A stretch of 64,000 nt of DNA from NCBI RefSeq assembly GCF_024679095.1, contig NC_066571.1, positions 443,242-507,241 of the forward strand, written 5' to 3'. Origin of the DNA: Eriocheir sinensis. Taxonomy: Eukaryota; Arthropoda; Malacostraca; Decapoda; Varunidae. The translations under genes were made by a program, and so were the position numbers. Positions 28,745-38,946 of the stretch are shown here, piece by piece (position 1 is the first letter of the stretch; every line of letters begins with the position of its first letter). Below the pieces are notes generated by a model. It saw only the letters and a list, made by a program, of their open reading frames with translations. It was not told the origin of the DNA and ran no database searches.

Positions 28745-30055
28745 ATTTTTTTACAACAAAGGAGACGGCTCAAGGCCAACAAAAAGAGTGTAGAAAAAAT
28801 CCCACTAAATTTTTTTTTTAAAAGCCCGCTAAAAAAAGGCCTCTAAAAAATATTAAAAAAAGCCCGCTAAAAAAGCCCGCTAAAAAATTATAAAAGCCCG
28901 CTAAAAAAAGCCCGCTAAAAATTGATAAAAGCCCTTTGTCTGTATTTCCTCCTGCCTATGACCTGCCTAAGAGGAGTGTATCAAGACACCTCTCCACCCG
29001 AAATTGACCTCTCTTTTGACTACTCTTTACTTTTATCTTGTATGGGAGCGGCGAGTAGTGGGCTTATTTTCTTGTACCCTTTTTGTTCCCCTTGAGCCGT
29101 GTTCTCTGATGTAAGATAAAAAAGCCCGCTTAAAACAAACCCGCTAAAAAAAAGGCTGCTGAAAAAAGCCTGCTGAAAAAAGCCTGCTGAAGAAAGCCTG
29201 CTGAAAAAAGTCTGCTGAAAAAAGCCCGCTAAAAAAAGCCTTCTAAAAAAAGCCCGCTAAAAAATGCCTGCTAAAAAAGCCCGCTAAAAAAAGCCTGCTA
29301 AAAAAAGCCCGCTAAAAAAAGCCTGCTAAAAAAAGCCCGCTAAAAAAAGCCTGCTAAAAAAGCCCGCTAAAAAAAGCCTGCTAAAAAAAGCCCGCTAGGA
29401 AAAAAAAAAGACCGCTATAAAAAGCCCGCTAAAAAAACTGCTAAAAAAGCCCGCTAAAAAATAAAAAGACGCTATAAAAAGCCCGCTAAAAAAGCCTGAT
29501 AAAAATATAAAAAAGCCCGCTAAAAAGTCCGCTAAAAAAGAAAAGCCCGGTAAAAAAAAGGTCCGCTAAAAAAGCCAACTTAAAAAAAAAGCCCGCTAAA
29601 AAATCCCACAAAAAAATTAAAAAGACCGCTGAAAATAAAAATAAAAAAGCCGGCTGAAAAAAGCCCACTAAAAAAAGCCATTAAAAAATAAAATAAGCCC
29701 AATATAAAAGCCCGCTAAAAAAAAAGCCTACTAAAAACAAAACAAAAAACGCTAGAAAAAAAGACCGTTAAAAAATAAAAAAAAACCGCTAAAAAAGCCC
29801 GCTAAAAAAGTCTGCTAAAAAAAAAAAAAGCCCGCTAAAAAAAAAGCCCTAAAAAGCCCGCTAAAAAGCCCTTAAAAAAGCCGCTAAAAAACCTGCAAAA
29901 AGCCCACTAAAAAAAAAAAAAAGCCCGCTAAAAAATTTAAAAAAGGCCGCTAAAAATATAAAAAACACGCTAAAAAATGAAAAAAATGCCCCCTAAAAAA
30001 TGCCAGCTAAAAAATTCCGCTGAAAAAATAAAAAAAGCCCGCAAAAAAAATTTCA
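28745..30055. repeat. AAAAAAGCCCGCT minisatellite, ~13 bp unit
   Basis: It begins as the 3' end of a J LINE on the - strand (ACAACAAAGGAGACGGCTC at 28,753), then becomes dozens of copies of A5-8 GCC(C/T)GCT. A J 3'-UTR segment in + orientation (28,925-29,118, with GACACCTCTCCACCCGAAAT) sits inside. The unit equals the J 3'-UTR motif AAAAAAAGCCCGCTAC, so the array most likely grew from it. It lies in intron 1 of the Ldh_2-like gene. Confidence 0.85.
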
Positions 30056-31292
30056 AAAGCTTTTGGATCCTTCTTTTCTTGTATTTAATCCTTACATTTT
30101 ATTTTATTTGCATTAACTTGTATTAAAACAACTCTTTTATCACTCATTAATTACTCCATAAATTATCTCACAGTCTCGTATCCCTGGTAGCGTGATCCGG
30201 CTTAAGTTGTTATTGGAGACTGCTGTTCGGGAATAGACAAGGGAAAAATATAATATACATTTATTTAAAATTAAATGAAAATAACTGCCTTACGCAATAT
30301 TCTATGCTCAGACGATCATAACACTCTGGCATATTCAGCAATGGATACAACATATGACAAACGACATGTCTTAAACATAATACTATAATATGTGCTCAAT
30401 TGTTGCCAATAATAATAACACTCATCATTCCACAAACAGTGGTTTGTATCTATCTGCTTACATCACAATAATTAAGTACTCTCCTCACAAATCCTAATAA
30501 CACATCCTATAGTATAATCTACTGTAATTCACGGAAACACCAAATCATACCACACGCAGTGGTTTCCATCTCTGCTTAACATCGCAAACAAATAATTACT
30601 ATTCTTTACCATTCACAATCCTACTACACATCTCCTACAATATAATCTCCCGGACAAAACAGTCGGTTTCCCTTAGATTCTCGAATTTCTACCCACGATT
30701 AAGATCACAACAGCCATTCTCAGCTGAGTGAGTAAGGGCAGCTCTGCTTGAGGCGAGAACCAAGCTCGGTCTGCTCTACTACTGATTTCTAGGTCACATT
30801 TTTTCTTTGCTTGAGACGGAACTATATTCTTGACACGCCTTAATTTTCTACATAACCAGTAGCCAATACTTCCTGTCAACAACCATTGGCTCGCTCATTA
30901 TGTTGTATTGTTTACTTCTCCTGCTATTCGTGATTCACTCTTAAGACACTCCCACAGTGACTTCGCTGTTCAGTTATTCGCTTATAGCATGTCATCACAC
31001 TGCACGTGACATGTTAGAGTCTTCTGAATGGTTATCCACACTTTCTGACCACGCCTACTGGGTATCTGTTTTCTGTATCTGGGTCTGGGTATTTTCCGTA
31101 ACCCGCCTTGTTAGTGCTAGTCTTATCAGATGTTTACGGCTTTGTATATCTGACTAATTGCGTTCCTTCCCTCTCCTATCATATTTATAATTCTTGTCTC
31201 CATACCTCCACCCGGTATTTGCCTCTGATTGGGGTCACTATTAATTAACTGTGCTGCTATGGTCATCCTGTGTGTTCTTCTGGGTCCCGACA
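30056..31292 (-). mobile_element. 1.2-kb insertion in the minisatellite, possible solo LTR
   Basis: Unrelated sequence splits the 13-bp array. On the - strand it starts TGTCGGGACCCAGAAGAAC at 31,292 and near its end has AATAAAATAAAATGTAAGG, like a polyadenylation region. A TGTCGGGACC start resembles BEL/Pao-type LTRs. The CA end and target duplication were not fixed. It contains two related segments around 30,430-30,640. No ORF of note. Confidence 0.35.
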
Positions 31293-31630
31293 AAGCCCGC
31301 TAAACAATAAAAAGAAGCCCCCAAGAAATAAAAAAGCCCGCTGCAAATAAAAAAAAAGCTCGCTAAAAAATTGAAAAAAGCCCGCTAAAAATAAAAAAGT
31401 CTGCCAAAAAAGTCCCGCTTAAAACTAAAAGAGCCCGCTAAAAAATTAAAAAGCACGCTAAAAATAAATAAAAAAAGCTAAAAAATAAAAAAATCGCAAA
31501 AAAGTCCGCTAAAAAATATAAAAAAGCCAGCTTGAAAATAATAATAAAAAAGCCTGCTAAAAGAAACCTGCTAAAAAAACCCCGCTAAAAAAAGCCCGCT
31601 TAAAAAAGTTCACTAAAAAAAGCCCAATAT
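31293..31630. repeat. AAAAAAGCCCGCT minisatellite, second block
   Basis: Continuation of the 28,745-30,055 array after the insertion, more degenerate. Confidence 0.85.
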
Positions 31631-31944
31631 AGGCGGTGTTGGCTGTCATCTTATGTTTTGTTATGTTATGTTAAGTTATATTAGAACACCTTTCCATAGA
31701 CTACAAGTGCTAACAATTAATCTTCGTACAGTTATAGAGACATGAGTGGGAACAGTTCCAGTTTAATTGCTTCATCATTTAAAACTGTCCATAAAGGAGT
31801 ACAAGTTGTGAATGGATCTTTCACACTACAAGTTTCAGTGTTATTTCCAACGTGACCCGAGTTTCCTTGGGGTAGCAGACACAGCCTATATGAACGGGCC
31901 ATGCTCCTTAACATATGATCGGCGGCCAAGCTCGCAGATTTGGC

Positions 31945-32560
31945 AAGGCTTTCGTATGACTTTTGGGCATTTTCAGGGGTAGTTTTATGACCCTGGTGGT
32001 AGTTTGACTCTTCTTCTGTACCATGAACTTAAGAAACACGCATTTGACAAGGTTTTCATAGTTTTGAGCATTTCTAGGGGTAGTTTGATGACCCTGGTGG
32101 TAGTTTGACCTTTCTTCTGTACCATAAACCTACGAAACACACATTTGACAAGGTTTTCATAGGAGTTTTGAGCATTTCTAGGGGTAGTTTGATGATCCTG
32201 GTGGTAGTTTGACCCTTCTACTGCATTATGAACCTAAGAAACACATTTGACAAGGTTTTCGTAGGAGTTTTGGGCATTTCCAGGGGTAGTTTGATGGCCC
32301 TGGTGGTAGTTTGACCCTTCTTTTGTACCAAGAACCTAAGAAACACACATTTGACAAGGTTTTCGTAGGAGTTTTGGGCATTTCCAGGGGTAGTTTGATG
32401 ACCCTGGTGGCAGTTTGACCCTTGTTTTGTACCATGAACCTAAGAAACACATATTGGACAAGGCTTTCATAGGAGTTATGGGCATTTCCAGGGGTAGTTT
32501 GACGACCCTGGTGGTAGTTTGACCTTTCTTCCATGAACATAAAAAAACACTCATTAGAAC
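31945..32560 (+). repeat. 104-bp satellite, 6 units
   Basis: Units at 32,017, 32,118, about 32,221, 32,324, 32,428 and about 32,525 (position of TGTACC or its variant), collinear with the 19.6-20.4 kb array. Confidence 0.85.
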
Positions 32561-32785
32561 TCGATTAGTCTTCATTTTGGGCTTTGGAATTAGCTGACAT
32601 GAAGAGGTGAGGTGTGGAAGTGTCTGAGAGCACCTCGTTGTTAAGTGAATCCTTCCCGGCGCTTCAAAATAGCACTTGACTCAAAACTGCCAACCGTCAG
32701 CTCCGTTACTACCATCAGGCGCTCCCCCGCCGTCCCTCCGTGGCGGGGCGGGGCGTGCGGCGTGCTGGCATGTCCCTCTCAGCTA

Positions 32786-33259
32786 AGTCTATATACACCA
32801 AGTCAAGTCATACGCAGGTTTGAGGGATTCGAGGAGACACGGCCGAGGCGTGGTTTATGCGTGACACTGCTTGGAGCCAAACTAGAGAATGTAGAAACAG
32901 GGATTTAGAGAAAACGAAGAAAGGCGGACTAATTTAAATCAATCACTTCATCATGCCCTCCCTCACACCCCACACCGCCGTTTTTAGGCAATGGAATTAC
33001 AGTCACGCAATAGCACAATCAAAAGACATATTTTTTTCGTCAGTGGCTTGCCTGAACGCGCTGTGAAAGGAGGCGAGAATGCACATCCAGAGTGCACATA
33101 CGGCCCCAACTTTAGTCACCCCTGAACTGGCGGGTATTTTTTTAATTTTTTTTATTAGCTTCAAGTGACGTCATCCCGCTGCTCCACCCCAAAACCGCCT
33201 CCTGCGCGTACCGGTCGCAGTTTTGAAGCAGAGTGACTTGACTTGGTATATATAGACCA
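32786..33259. mobile_element. MITE-like inverted repeat
   Basis: GTCTATATACACCAAGTCAA at 32,786 is inverted at 33,235-33,259 (TTGACTTGGTATATATAGAC). The 475-bp interior has no ORF. The right end lies 50 bp before exon 2 of the Ldh_2-like gene, so the TATA-like string there belongs to the repeat. Confidence 0.5.
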
Positions 33260-33310
33260 AAGAGACTATATACCTTCTATAGTCTCCTTGATATAGACTT
33301 AGCCTCTCAG

Positions 33311-33452
33311 TTTGCAGTGGCGGAGGTGCAGCGTTTCATCGTGGACTGCTTGGTGGCCGCCGGCGCCTCAAGGGAGAACGCGGTGCCCCACGCGGAGGTG
33401 ATGGTGGCGGCGGACGTGCGAGGCCACTACAGCCACGGTCTGCAGAGGCTGG
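33311..33452 (+). CDS. Ldh_2-family oxidoreductase, exon 2
   Basis: 47 codons plus one base, from acceptor CCTCTCAG to donor G|GTAAGC. It reads FAVAEVQRFIVDCLVAAGAS, then NAVPHAEVMVAADVRGHYSH, GLQRL. The RGHxSHG motif and the preceding helix are the N-terminal hallmark of the malate/L-lactate dehydrogenase (Ldh_2) family (bacterial YlbC/YjmC-type and animal homologues), which reduce 2-oxoacids with NAD(P)H. The split codon joins exon 3 as Asp (RL-D-MYVAEL), which fits the family. GC-rich codons contrast with the AT-rich surroundings. Confidence 0.85.
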
Positions 33453-33554
33453 GTAAGCTGAAGAACTTGATCCTGTAGACAAACTAATGTAAGACCTGAA
33501 AGATATTAACCGCTGTGTCCGCTGTGACTGGCATAGATTTCGCCTTCACTAGGA

Positions 33555-33965
33555 GCCTGGTAACAATATATATAGCTTCAGGTCTTTCTCTGCCTCTGTG
33601 GTGGATAGTGGAGTGTTTCCCATTAGGTATTGGTGTGCTGGATATACCTTCACAGGTAGCCTGGTAACATATAGTCCCATGTCCTTGTCTGCCTCAGTGG
33701 TGGATAGTGGAGTGTTTCCCATGTGGTATTGGTGTGCTGGATATCCCTTCACTGGTAGCCTGGTAACATATAGTCCCAGGTCTTTCTCTGCCTCTGTACG
33801 TGGTGGATAGTGGATTGTTTCCCATGTGGTATTGGTGTGCTCAGTATCCCCTGAGTCTCCTCCCAATGTGCACAACTTTACATTTTTCTTCATTGAATTG
33901 TACAGCAGCCACATTTTGTCCCACTCCTGTAGCTTGGTGAGGTTCTCTGGTAGGAAATCCGCAGC
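33555..33965 (-). repeat. ~114-bp tandem repeat derived from a CR1/L2 RT fragment
   Basis: The - strand reads an RT C-terminal segment (LQEWDKMWLLYNSMKK, then EAEKDLGLYVT), followed by repeated units that each again encode HMGNTPLSTTEA and KDLGLYVTRLPVK. Units recur at about 114 bp (TATTGGTGTGCT at 33,629, 33,727 and 33,829). A piece of a LINE has been tandemly amplified in intron 2. Confidence 0.65.
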
Positions 33966-34197
33966 CAAGGGGTTAAGGATGGGATGAGTGTTTGGCCCTA
34001 TTTTGTAGCCTATGATATCAGTAGTTAAAAGAATCAGCTGCAGGCATTGAGGATGTAGGCCACTTTATGGAGAACAAAATCAATACTTGGACAACGCTTT
34101 GGTTTGCCGAACATGTATTGGTTAAGCTTAGTAATGGTAGTTAGTGAGCGGGTAGGAGGAAATCAGTCATATTGCTAAGTGACCTCCCCTTCACCAG

Positions 34198-34386
34198 ATA
34201 TGTACGTGGCAGAGTTGCGTCACGGTGTCACGGACGGGCACGTCACGCCGGAGGTGCTGAAGGAGTCCGCCGCCACGGCCCTGGTGGACGGGAAGAGCGC
34301 CCTTGGGGGCGTGGTGGGCACCTTCTGCATGGACAAGGCCATTGAGAAGGCTCGGAGTGCAGGCGTCGGCTGGGTCTGCGCCAGAG
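34198..34386 (+). CDS. Ldh_2-family oxidoreductase, exon 3
   Basis: Acceptor TTCACCAG, donor G|GTACGC. After the split Asp codon it encodes 62 codons (MYVAELRHGVTDGHVTPEVL ... GKSALGGVVGTFCMDKAI ... VGWVCAR). The order MYV, DGxxALG and a FxMDKAIEKA helix is as in family members. The last base starts the Gly of the next exon. Confidence 0.9.
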
Positions 34387-34439
34387 GTACGCTGCGGGAC
34401 GGGTAGGATCAAGCATAGTACTGTCCTGCATGCACTCGA

Positions 34440-35000
34440 CTTTCTACTCTAGCTCATCCCTATACTCTGCAAATCCCCAATGCAAGAGTTAACCAGCATC
34501 TTCATTCTTTCATCCCTATATTCTCCAAATCCCTAATGCAAGAGTTAACCAGCATCTTCATTCTTTCATACCTATACTGTCCAAATCTCTAATGCAAGAG
34601 TTAACCAGAATCTTCATTCTTTCATCCCTATACTGTCCAAATCCCTCATGCAAGAGTTAACCAGGATCTTCATTCTTTCATCCCTATACTGTCCTAGTCC
34701 CTTATGCAAGAGTTAACCAGCATCTGCATTCTTTCATCCCTATAGTCTCGAAATCCCTAATGCAAGAGTTAACCAGCATCTTCATTATTTTATCCTTATA
34801 CTGTCCATATTCCTTATGCAAGAGTTAACCAGCATCTTCATTCTTTCATCCCTATACTGTCCAAATCCCTTATGTAAGAGTTAACCTGCATCTTCATATA
34901 TCCCTATACTGTCCAAATCCCTTATGCAAGAGTTAACCAGTATCTTCATTCTTTCATTCCTATACTGTCAAAATCCTTTATGCAAGAGTTAACCAGCATC
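34440..35000 (+). repeat. ~57-bp tandem array derived from J ORF2
   Basis: About ten units of CATCCCTATACTGTCCAAAT ... GCAAGAGTTAACCAGCATCT. The unit equals the J coding segment for [19 protein letters not shown] (19 codons, compare 9,000-9,060 on the - strand). It lies in intron 3. Confidence 0.85.
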
Positions 35001-35004
35001 TTAA

Positions 35005-36029
35005 GGGGGGGTTTTAAAATCTCAAATCCCTTGTTAAATTTCTTATGTTCTAAGTGTATCTTCTCCCTTATTTATGCGCCGATTTCTTTAATTCAAAAAA
35101 CATTTTAATCAGGAAGGATAGGAGATTAAAGGCTACTCTCTTTTGGTTTTATACAGTAGTAATAGATGTTTTTTTAAAGTTCGATGAAATAATACAATTT
35201 TTTTTACATAAATATTTCTCAAAAATCTAAATCAACTTCAAACAGTAGTTTCAAGGGGAGCCTTTATTCCTTACACATACTTTCATAAGTTGCAGTGAGA
35301 GATATGTGTATAACAAGAAGTACAAAGGAGTAGTTTTTTTTTTTTTTTTTAATGCAAAATCATGGTTTTGCGATATCAAGAGATGAAGTTTAAATATTTT
35401 TTTTAATTTTACCTATTCCATCTTGGGACTTGAAATTCACAGGATATATACATCAGGATATGAAGAAAAAAGCAGACATGGTTTCCCTTACTTACTTTCT
35501 TTGATTGCTGCTTTGTTTACCAAAGGTTAAGTCTTTTTTGACGGAGTCACAAATAAATGTACTCGAATTTGATTATTTTTCGCCATATTTCAAAGTAAAA
35601 ACCAGTTTTCTACTGTGTAAAATCAATAAAATGTAATGTAAAAGACATCAGAGGCGGATAAATAGAGTATTTTATTGGATTTATGAAAAAAGTATGATTT
35701 TATCGATTTTCACGAAAAAATACGAAAAAATAATAGTGACTGCTAAAATTTCCCATTTCTTAGCCAGTGGTGAGAGAGAGCCTAAGAGTTTCATGACAGA
35801 CCTAGAAAAAAATCCTAAAATTAAAAAGTGGTGAAAACATGGATTGCAAGCCCGTGGCGCCGTGCGGAAGTTCATTGCAGCACATTGCAATGTATGTTGC
35901 ATACCACTGTATTATTTTTTCATCAGATTCATTCATATACCAAAAGAAAGCAAAAAAAATCACAAAATTTTATAAGCCAGAAATAAAAATATATATTTTT
36001 TTTTTAGGCTGACCATTTACAACCCGACC
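35005..36029. mobile_element. TTAA-flanked 1.0-kb insert
   Basis: TTAA at 35,001-35,004 and 36,030-36,033. The ends read GGGGGGGTTTT and, inverted, GGTCGGGTTGT. It splits the 57-bp array into two blocks. The interior is AT-rich without a recognised ORF. It could be a piggyBac- or Kolobok-type MITE; the terminal similarity is short. Confidence 0.5.
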
Positions 36030-36033
36030 TTAA

Positions 36034-36530
36034 CTCATCCCATTACTGTCCAAATCCCTTATACAAGAGTTAACCAGCATTATCATTCATCCCTATACTG
36101 TCCAAATCCCTATTGCAAGAGTTAACCAGCATCTTCATTCATCCCTATTCTTTCATCCCTATACTGTCCAAAATCCCTTATGCAAGAGTTAACCAGCATC
36201 TTCATTATTTCATCCCTATACTGTCTAAATCCTTAATACAAGAGGTAACCAGCATCTTCATTCTTTCATCCCTATACTGTCTAAGCCCCTAATGCAAGAA
36301 TTAACCAGCATCTTCATTCGTTCATCCCTATACTGTCTAAACCCCTAATGCAAGAATTAATCAGCATCTTCATTCTTTCATCCCTATACTGTCTAAACCC
36401 CTAATGCAAGAATTAACCAGCATCTTCATTCGTTCATCCCTATACTGTCCAAATCCCTTCTACAAGAGTTAACCAGCATCTTCCTTCTTTTATCCCTATA
36501 CTGTCCAAATCCTTTAAACAAGAATTAATC
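36034..36530 (+). repeat. ~57-bp J-derived array, second block
   Basis: About nine further units, continuing the array of 34,440-35,000. It ends only 25 bp before the exon 4 acceptor. Confidence 0.85.
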
Positions 36531-36555
36531 AGTGACTTCTGTATTTTCCTTTCAG

Positions 36556-36617
36556 GCAGCAATCACTACGGCATTGCTGGCTGGTATGCCGTCCGCGCCG
36601 CCAGTCAAGGCCTCGTT
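36556..36617 (+). CDS. Ldh_2-family oxidoreductase, exon 4
   Basis: Acceptor TCCTTTCAG, donor GTGAGT. It encodes (G)SNHYGIAGWYAVRAASQGLV. SNHYG carries the conserved histidine taken as the catalytic base in this family. Length 62 bp, phase 0 at its end. Confidence 0.9.
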
Positions 36618-36634
36618 GTGAGTACTGGATTGAG

Positions 36635-36765
36635 ATATTTTGTGCACCCAAAATTGATCTCTTTTTTGGCCACTCTTTAATTTTGTCTGTTGTGGGACCT
36701 GTGGGTAGCAGGCTTTTTCTCTACACCCTTTTTGTTGCCCTTGAGCCGTCTCCAATGTTGTAAAA
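36635..36765 (+). mobile_element. J-family LINE, 3' UTR fragment
   Basis: AAAATTGATCTCTTTTTTGG, GGGTAGCAGGCTTTTT and CCTTGAGCCGTCTCCAATG, then an A-run. It is 18 bp after exon 4, in intron 4. Confidence 0.65.
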
Positions 36766-37064
36766 AAATATATATATAAGTTTTTGCAGTGATATATGCA
36801 TACTACCCAAACTGCAGGATAGGAGGCTCTACCATCTACTGTGACCCATTGATAGTTTGCAGTGTATGATAGGTGAAGATTTTAAGAAGCGGGTCTCATA
36901 ATAGTAACCTCCCACCCTTGTATTTTAACTTTTATATCCCTCTTATATACTCGTAAGGTCACCGGCTATTAGAGACCATGGAAAAATGATTATATTGATT
37001 CTTATTTGCCCTTATTCAATTCCATGGCTCAGAAAGGCTGAGAATGTCACTGCAGAGGTGGACA

Positions 37065-37510
37065 CCATAAATTTTCATCCCCTCCCTTGGCTGTTAAGTA
37101 GGTGAGCATATGGTGTTGAAATGCTCCTGTGTGACCTTGTTAGTTCCTTCCTACCATAAATTTTCATCCCCTCCCTTGGCTGTTAAGTAGATGAGCATAT
37201 GGTTTTGTAATGCTCCTGTGTGATCTTGCTAGTTCCTTCCTTCCATAAATTTTCATCCCCTCCCTTGGCTGTTAAGTAGGTGAGCATATGGTGTTGAAAT
37301 GCTTCTGTGTGACCTTGTTAGTTCCTTCCACCAAATTTTTTTTCCCTTCCTTCCTTGGCTGTGAGATGAGCATATGGTTTTGTAATGCTCCTGTGTGATC
37401 TTGCTAGTTCCTTCCTTCCATAAATTTTCATCCCCTCCCCTGGCTGTTAAGTAGGTGAGCATATGATTTTCTAATGCTCCTGTGTGATCTGTTGTTGGTT
37501 CCTTCCTTCT
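37065..37510 (+). repeat. 89-bp tandem repeat ending at the exon 5 acceptor
   Basis: CCATAAATTTTCATCCCCTC starts at 37,065, 37,154 and 37,243, a variant near 37,330, and again at 37,419 (spacing 88-89). Each unit ends with GTTCCTTCC; the last one runs into CTTCCTTCTAG, the exon 5 splice acceptor. Confidence 0.85.
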
Positions 37511-37512
37511 AG

Positions 37513-37566
37513 GGCATGAGCTTCACTAATGCAGGTTCTGGGGTCCTTGCAACCAGAGCCAAGAAG
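37513..37566 (+). CDS. Ldh_2-family oxidoreductase, exon 5
   Basis: Acceptor CCTTCTAG, donor AAG|GTGAGT. Eighteen codons (GMSFTNAGSGVLATRAKK). Family members have GxSxTNTSPL.xPT...K here, so the position is right; the TSP part is changed to AGS. Confidence 0.85.
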
Positions 37567-37867
37567 GTGAGTTTTTGAGGGATATGTTGACCCAATCTTT
37601 TTTCTTTCCTTCTCTGTCTGTCTCTGTCTGCCTGTTTCTTTCATCTTTTCTATCTTTTTTTTTGTTTCTCTGTGCTTTCTCTTTCTATTGCTATTTTCTA
37701 TTTTCATTCATTTTATTCTATTCTATCTTGTTTATCATATTCTGATCATGTATTATTTTTCTAGTCTGGTTTGGTCCTTGTTTATTTCATTCTACTATTC
37801 TATGCAACTATCCACTCTATTTCCACTCATTCTTTCTTGTTCTCAACTTACTCATTCCCCCGTGCAG

Positions 37868-37966
37868 GGCCTCATGGGCACCAACCCTATCGCCATGGCT
37901 GCCCCGGGGAAGGCTCAGGACAACTTTGAGCTTGACATGGCAACTAGTGTTGTCGCGAGTGGCAAG
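37868..37966 (+). CDS. Ldh_2-family oxidoreductase, exon 6 (last one seen)
   Basis: Acceptor CCGTGCAG, donor AAG|GTAAGG. 33 codons: GLMGTNPIAMAAPGKAQDNF and ELDMATSVVASGK. GTNPIA and DMATS are strongly conserved family motifs in the cofactor/substrate region. The six exons total about 201 codons against about 330-360 for the family. The C-terminal exons were not found between here and the 100-N gap, nor between the gap and the ionotropic receptor gene; they may lie in the gap. Confidence 0.9.
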
Positions 37967-38215
37967 GTAAGGAAAGGGACAGTATTCCATAGCATCTCCA
38001 AGGGTGAACATATACCATCAGCTAAAATTGAACTAATATTGAGATTCTAGTGTGTTTATAGGAATTGTCTCTCTAGAAAGGGCTTGTACAGTGGCGTACC
38101 GAGGGGGTGGGGACATGCCCCCCCCCTTTTGCAAAGAAAAAATAATAATGAATAAATAAATATTATAGGAAAATAATAGGAATATGTATATTAGTATTAC
38201 GATTACGAATGTGTA

Positions 38216-38216
<1 letters not shown>

Positions 38217-38287
<71 letters not shown>
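38217..38287. repeat. (GT)n microsatellite
   Basis: Perfect GT run. Just before it, CAGTGGCGTACCGAGGGG (38,088) resembles a DNA-transposon terminus, with no partner seen. Confidence 0.9.
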
Positions 38288-38288
<1 letters not shown>

Positions 38289-38664
38289 AATTGAGAGCTC
38301 AGTGACACCGACTGACCGAGTTATTTCCCCTTTGGTTTTGTTTTGAGTTAATGGTAGGATATAAGGTGTGCTCTGAGTGAAAAAAAAAATAAGGTGTTAA
38401 ATGATGGGTTCATAAAATTGTGTGTAGAGTGCGATGTCAAGCTGTCAACTGAAAGCGGCGGAGGGGTGTTTGTAGCGGGAGACAGGAAGAAAGGAGAGAG
38501 AGCACGAAAGTCATAAGTGTGCCTTAATTCTCTCCTTCTTGCCTCTCATATTTATTTGATTTTAGGTGTAAGGTGCTGTCAAAGTGATTGGAGGACTATA
38601 TAATTATACTGTAGAGGCACCAAGTGAATTTGTCTGGTGACAGTGGTGAGTATGTAATATGATT

Positions 38665-38945
38665 CTGTATCAGAGAAACTGTATTAACACAGTGAAAAAC
38701 ATCCCAAATGAACACCACTGAGTGCCAGGATTCGAATCCGGGCCTTCTGATTAGAAGTCAGGGCAGCATCCCGACCAGACCACCGATGGGTTAAAAGGTT
38801 ACCGCGCCAGAGGCCACTTGTGCGGCCATTAATTGACGCCCCAGCCCAGCACTGTGGACATGAAGGTGAAGGTAACCCCGCCCACACCCGTGACTGACAG
38901 AAACGCATTTAATCAAACCCTTATGGCAAATACGGTGTGTAAATA
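38665..38945 (-). repeat. tRNA-Arg-derived SINE, copy 1
   Basis: The - strand contains GGTCTGGTCGGGATGCTGCC (A-box region), TGACTTCTAATCAGAAG (anticodon arm as in tRNA-Arg-UCU) and GGATTCGAATCCTGGC (B box). Upstream is a GC-rich body. The acceptor stem does not close as a functional tRNA, so this is a SINE, not a tRNA gene. Confidence 0.65.
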
Positions 38946-38946
38946 C

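Noticed and set aside
33235..33300. TATA box and promoter for the Ldh_2-like gene
   Set aside because: The TATATATAG string is part of an inverted repeat (partner at 32,786) and the next exon starts after a splice acceptor, in phase with an upstream exon.
34440..36530. CRISPR-like array of 57-bp units
   Set aside because: Units are contiguous without unique spacers, match a LINE coding segment, and the genome is eukaryotic.
37688..38050. 120-codon frame over exon 6
   Set aside because: Only the part 37,868-37,966 is coding; the rest is intron on both sides, shown by acceptor and donor sites and family similarity.
38730..38800. tRNA-Arg gene on the - strand
   Set aside because: Anticodon arm and B box are present but acceptor and D arms do not fit a functional tRNA; a neighbouring palindromic copy shows it is a SINE.
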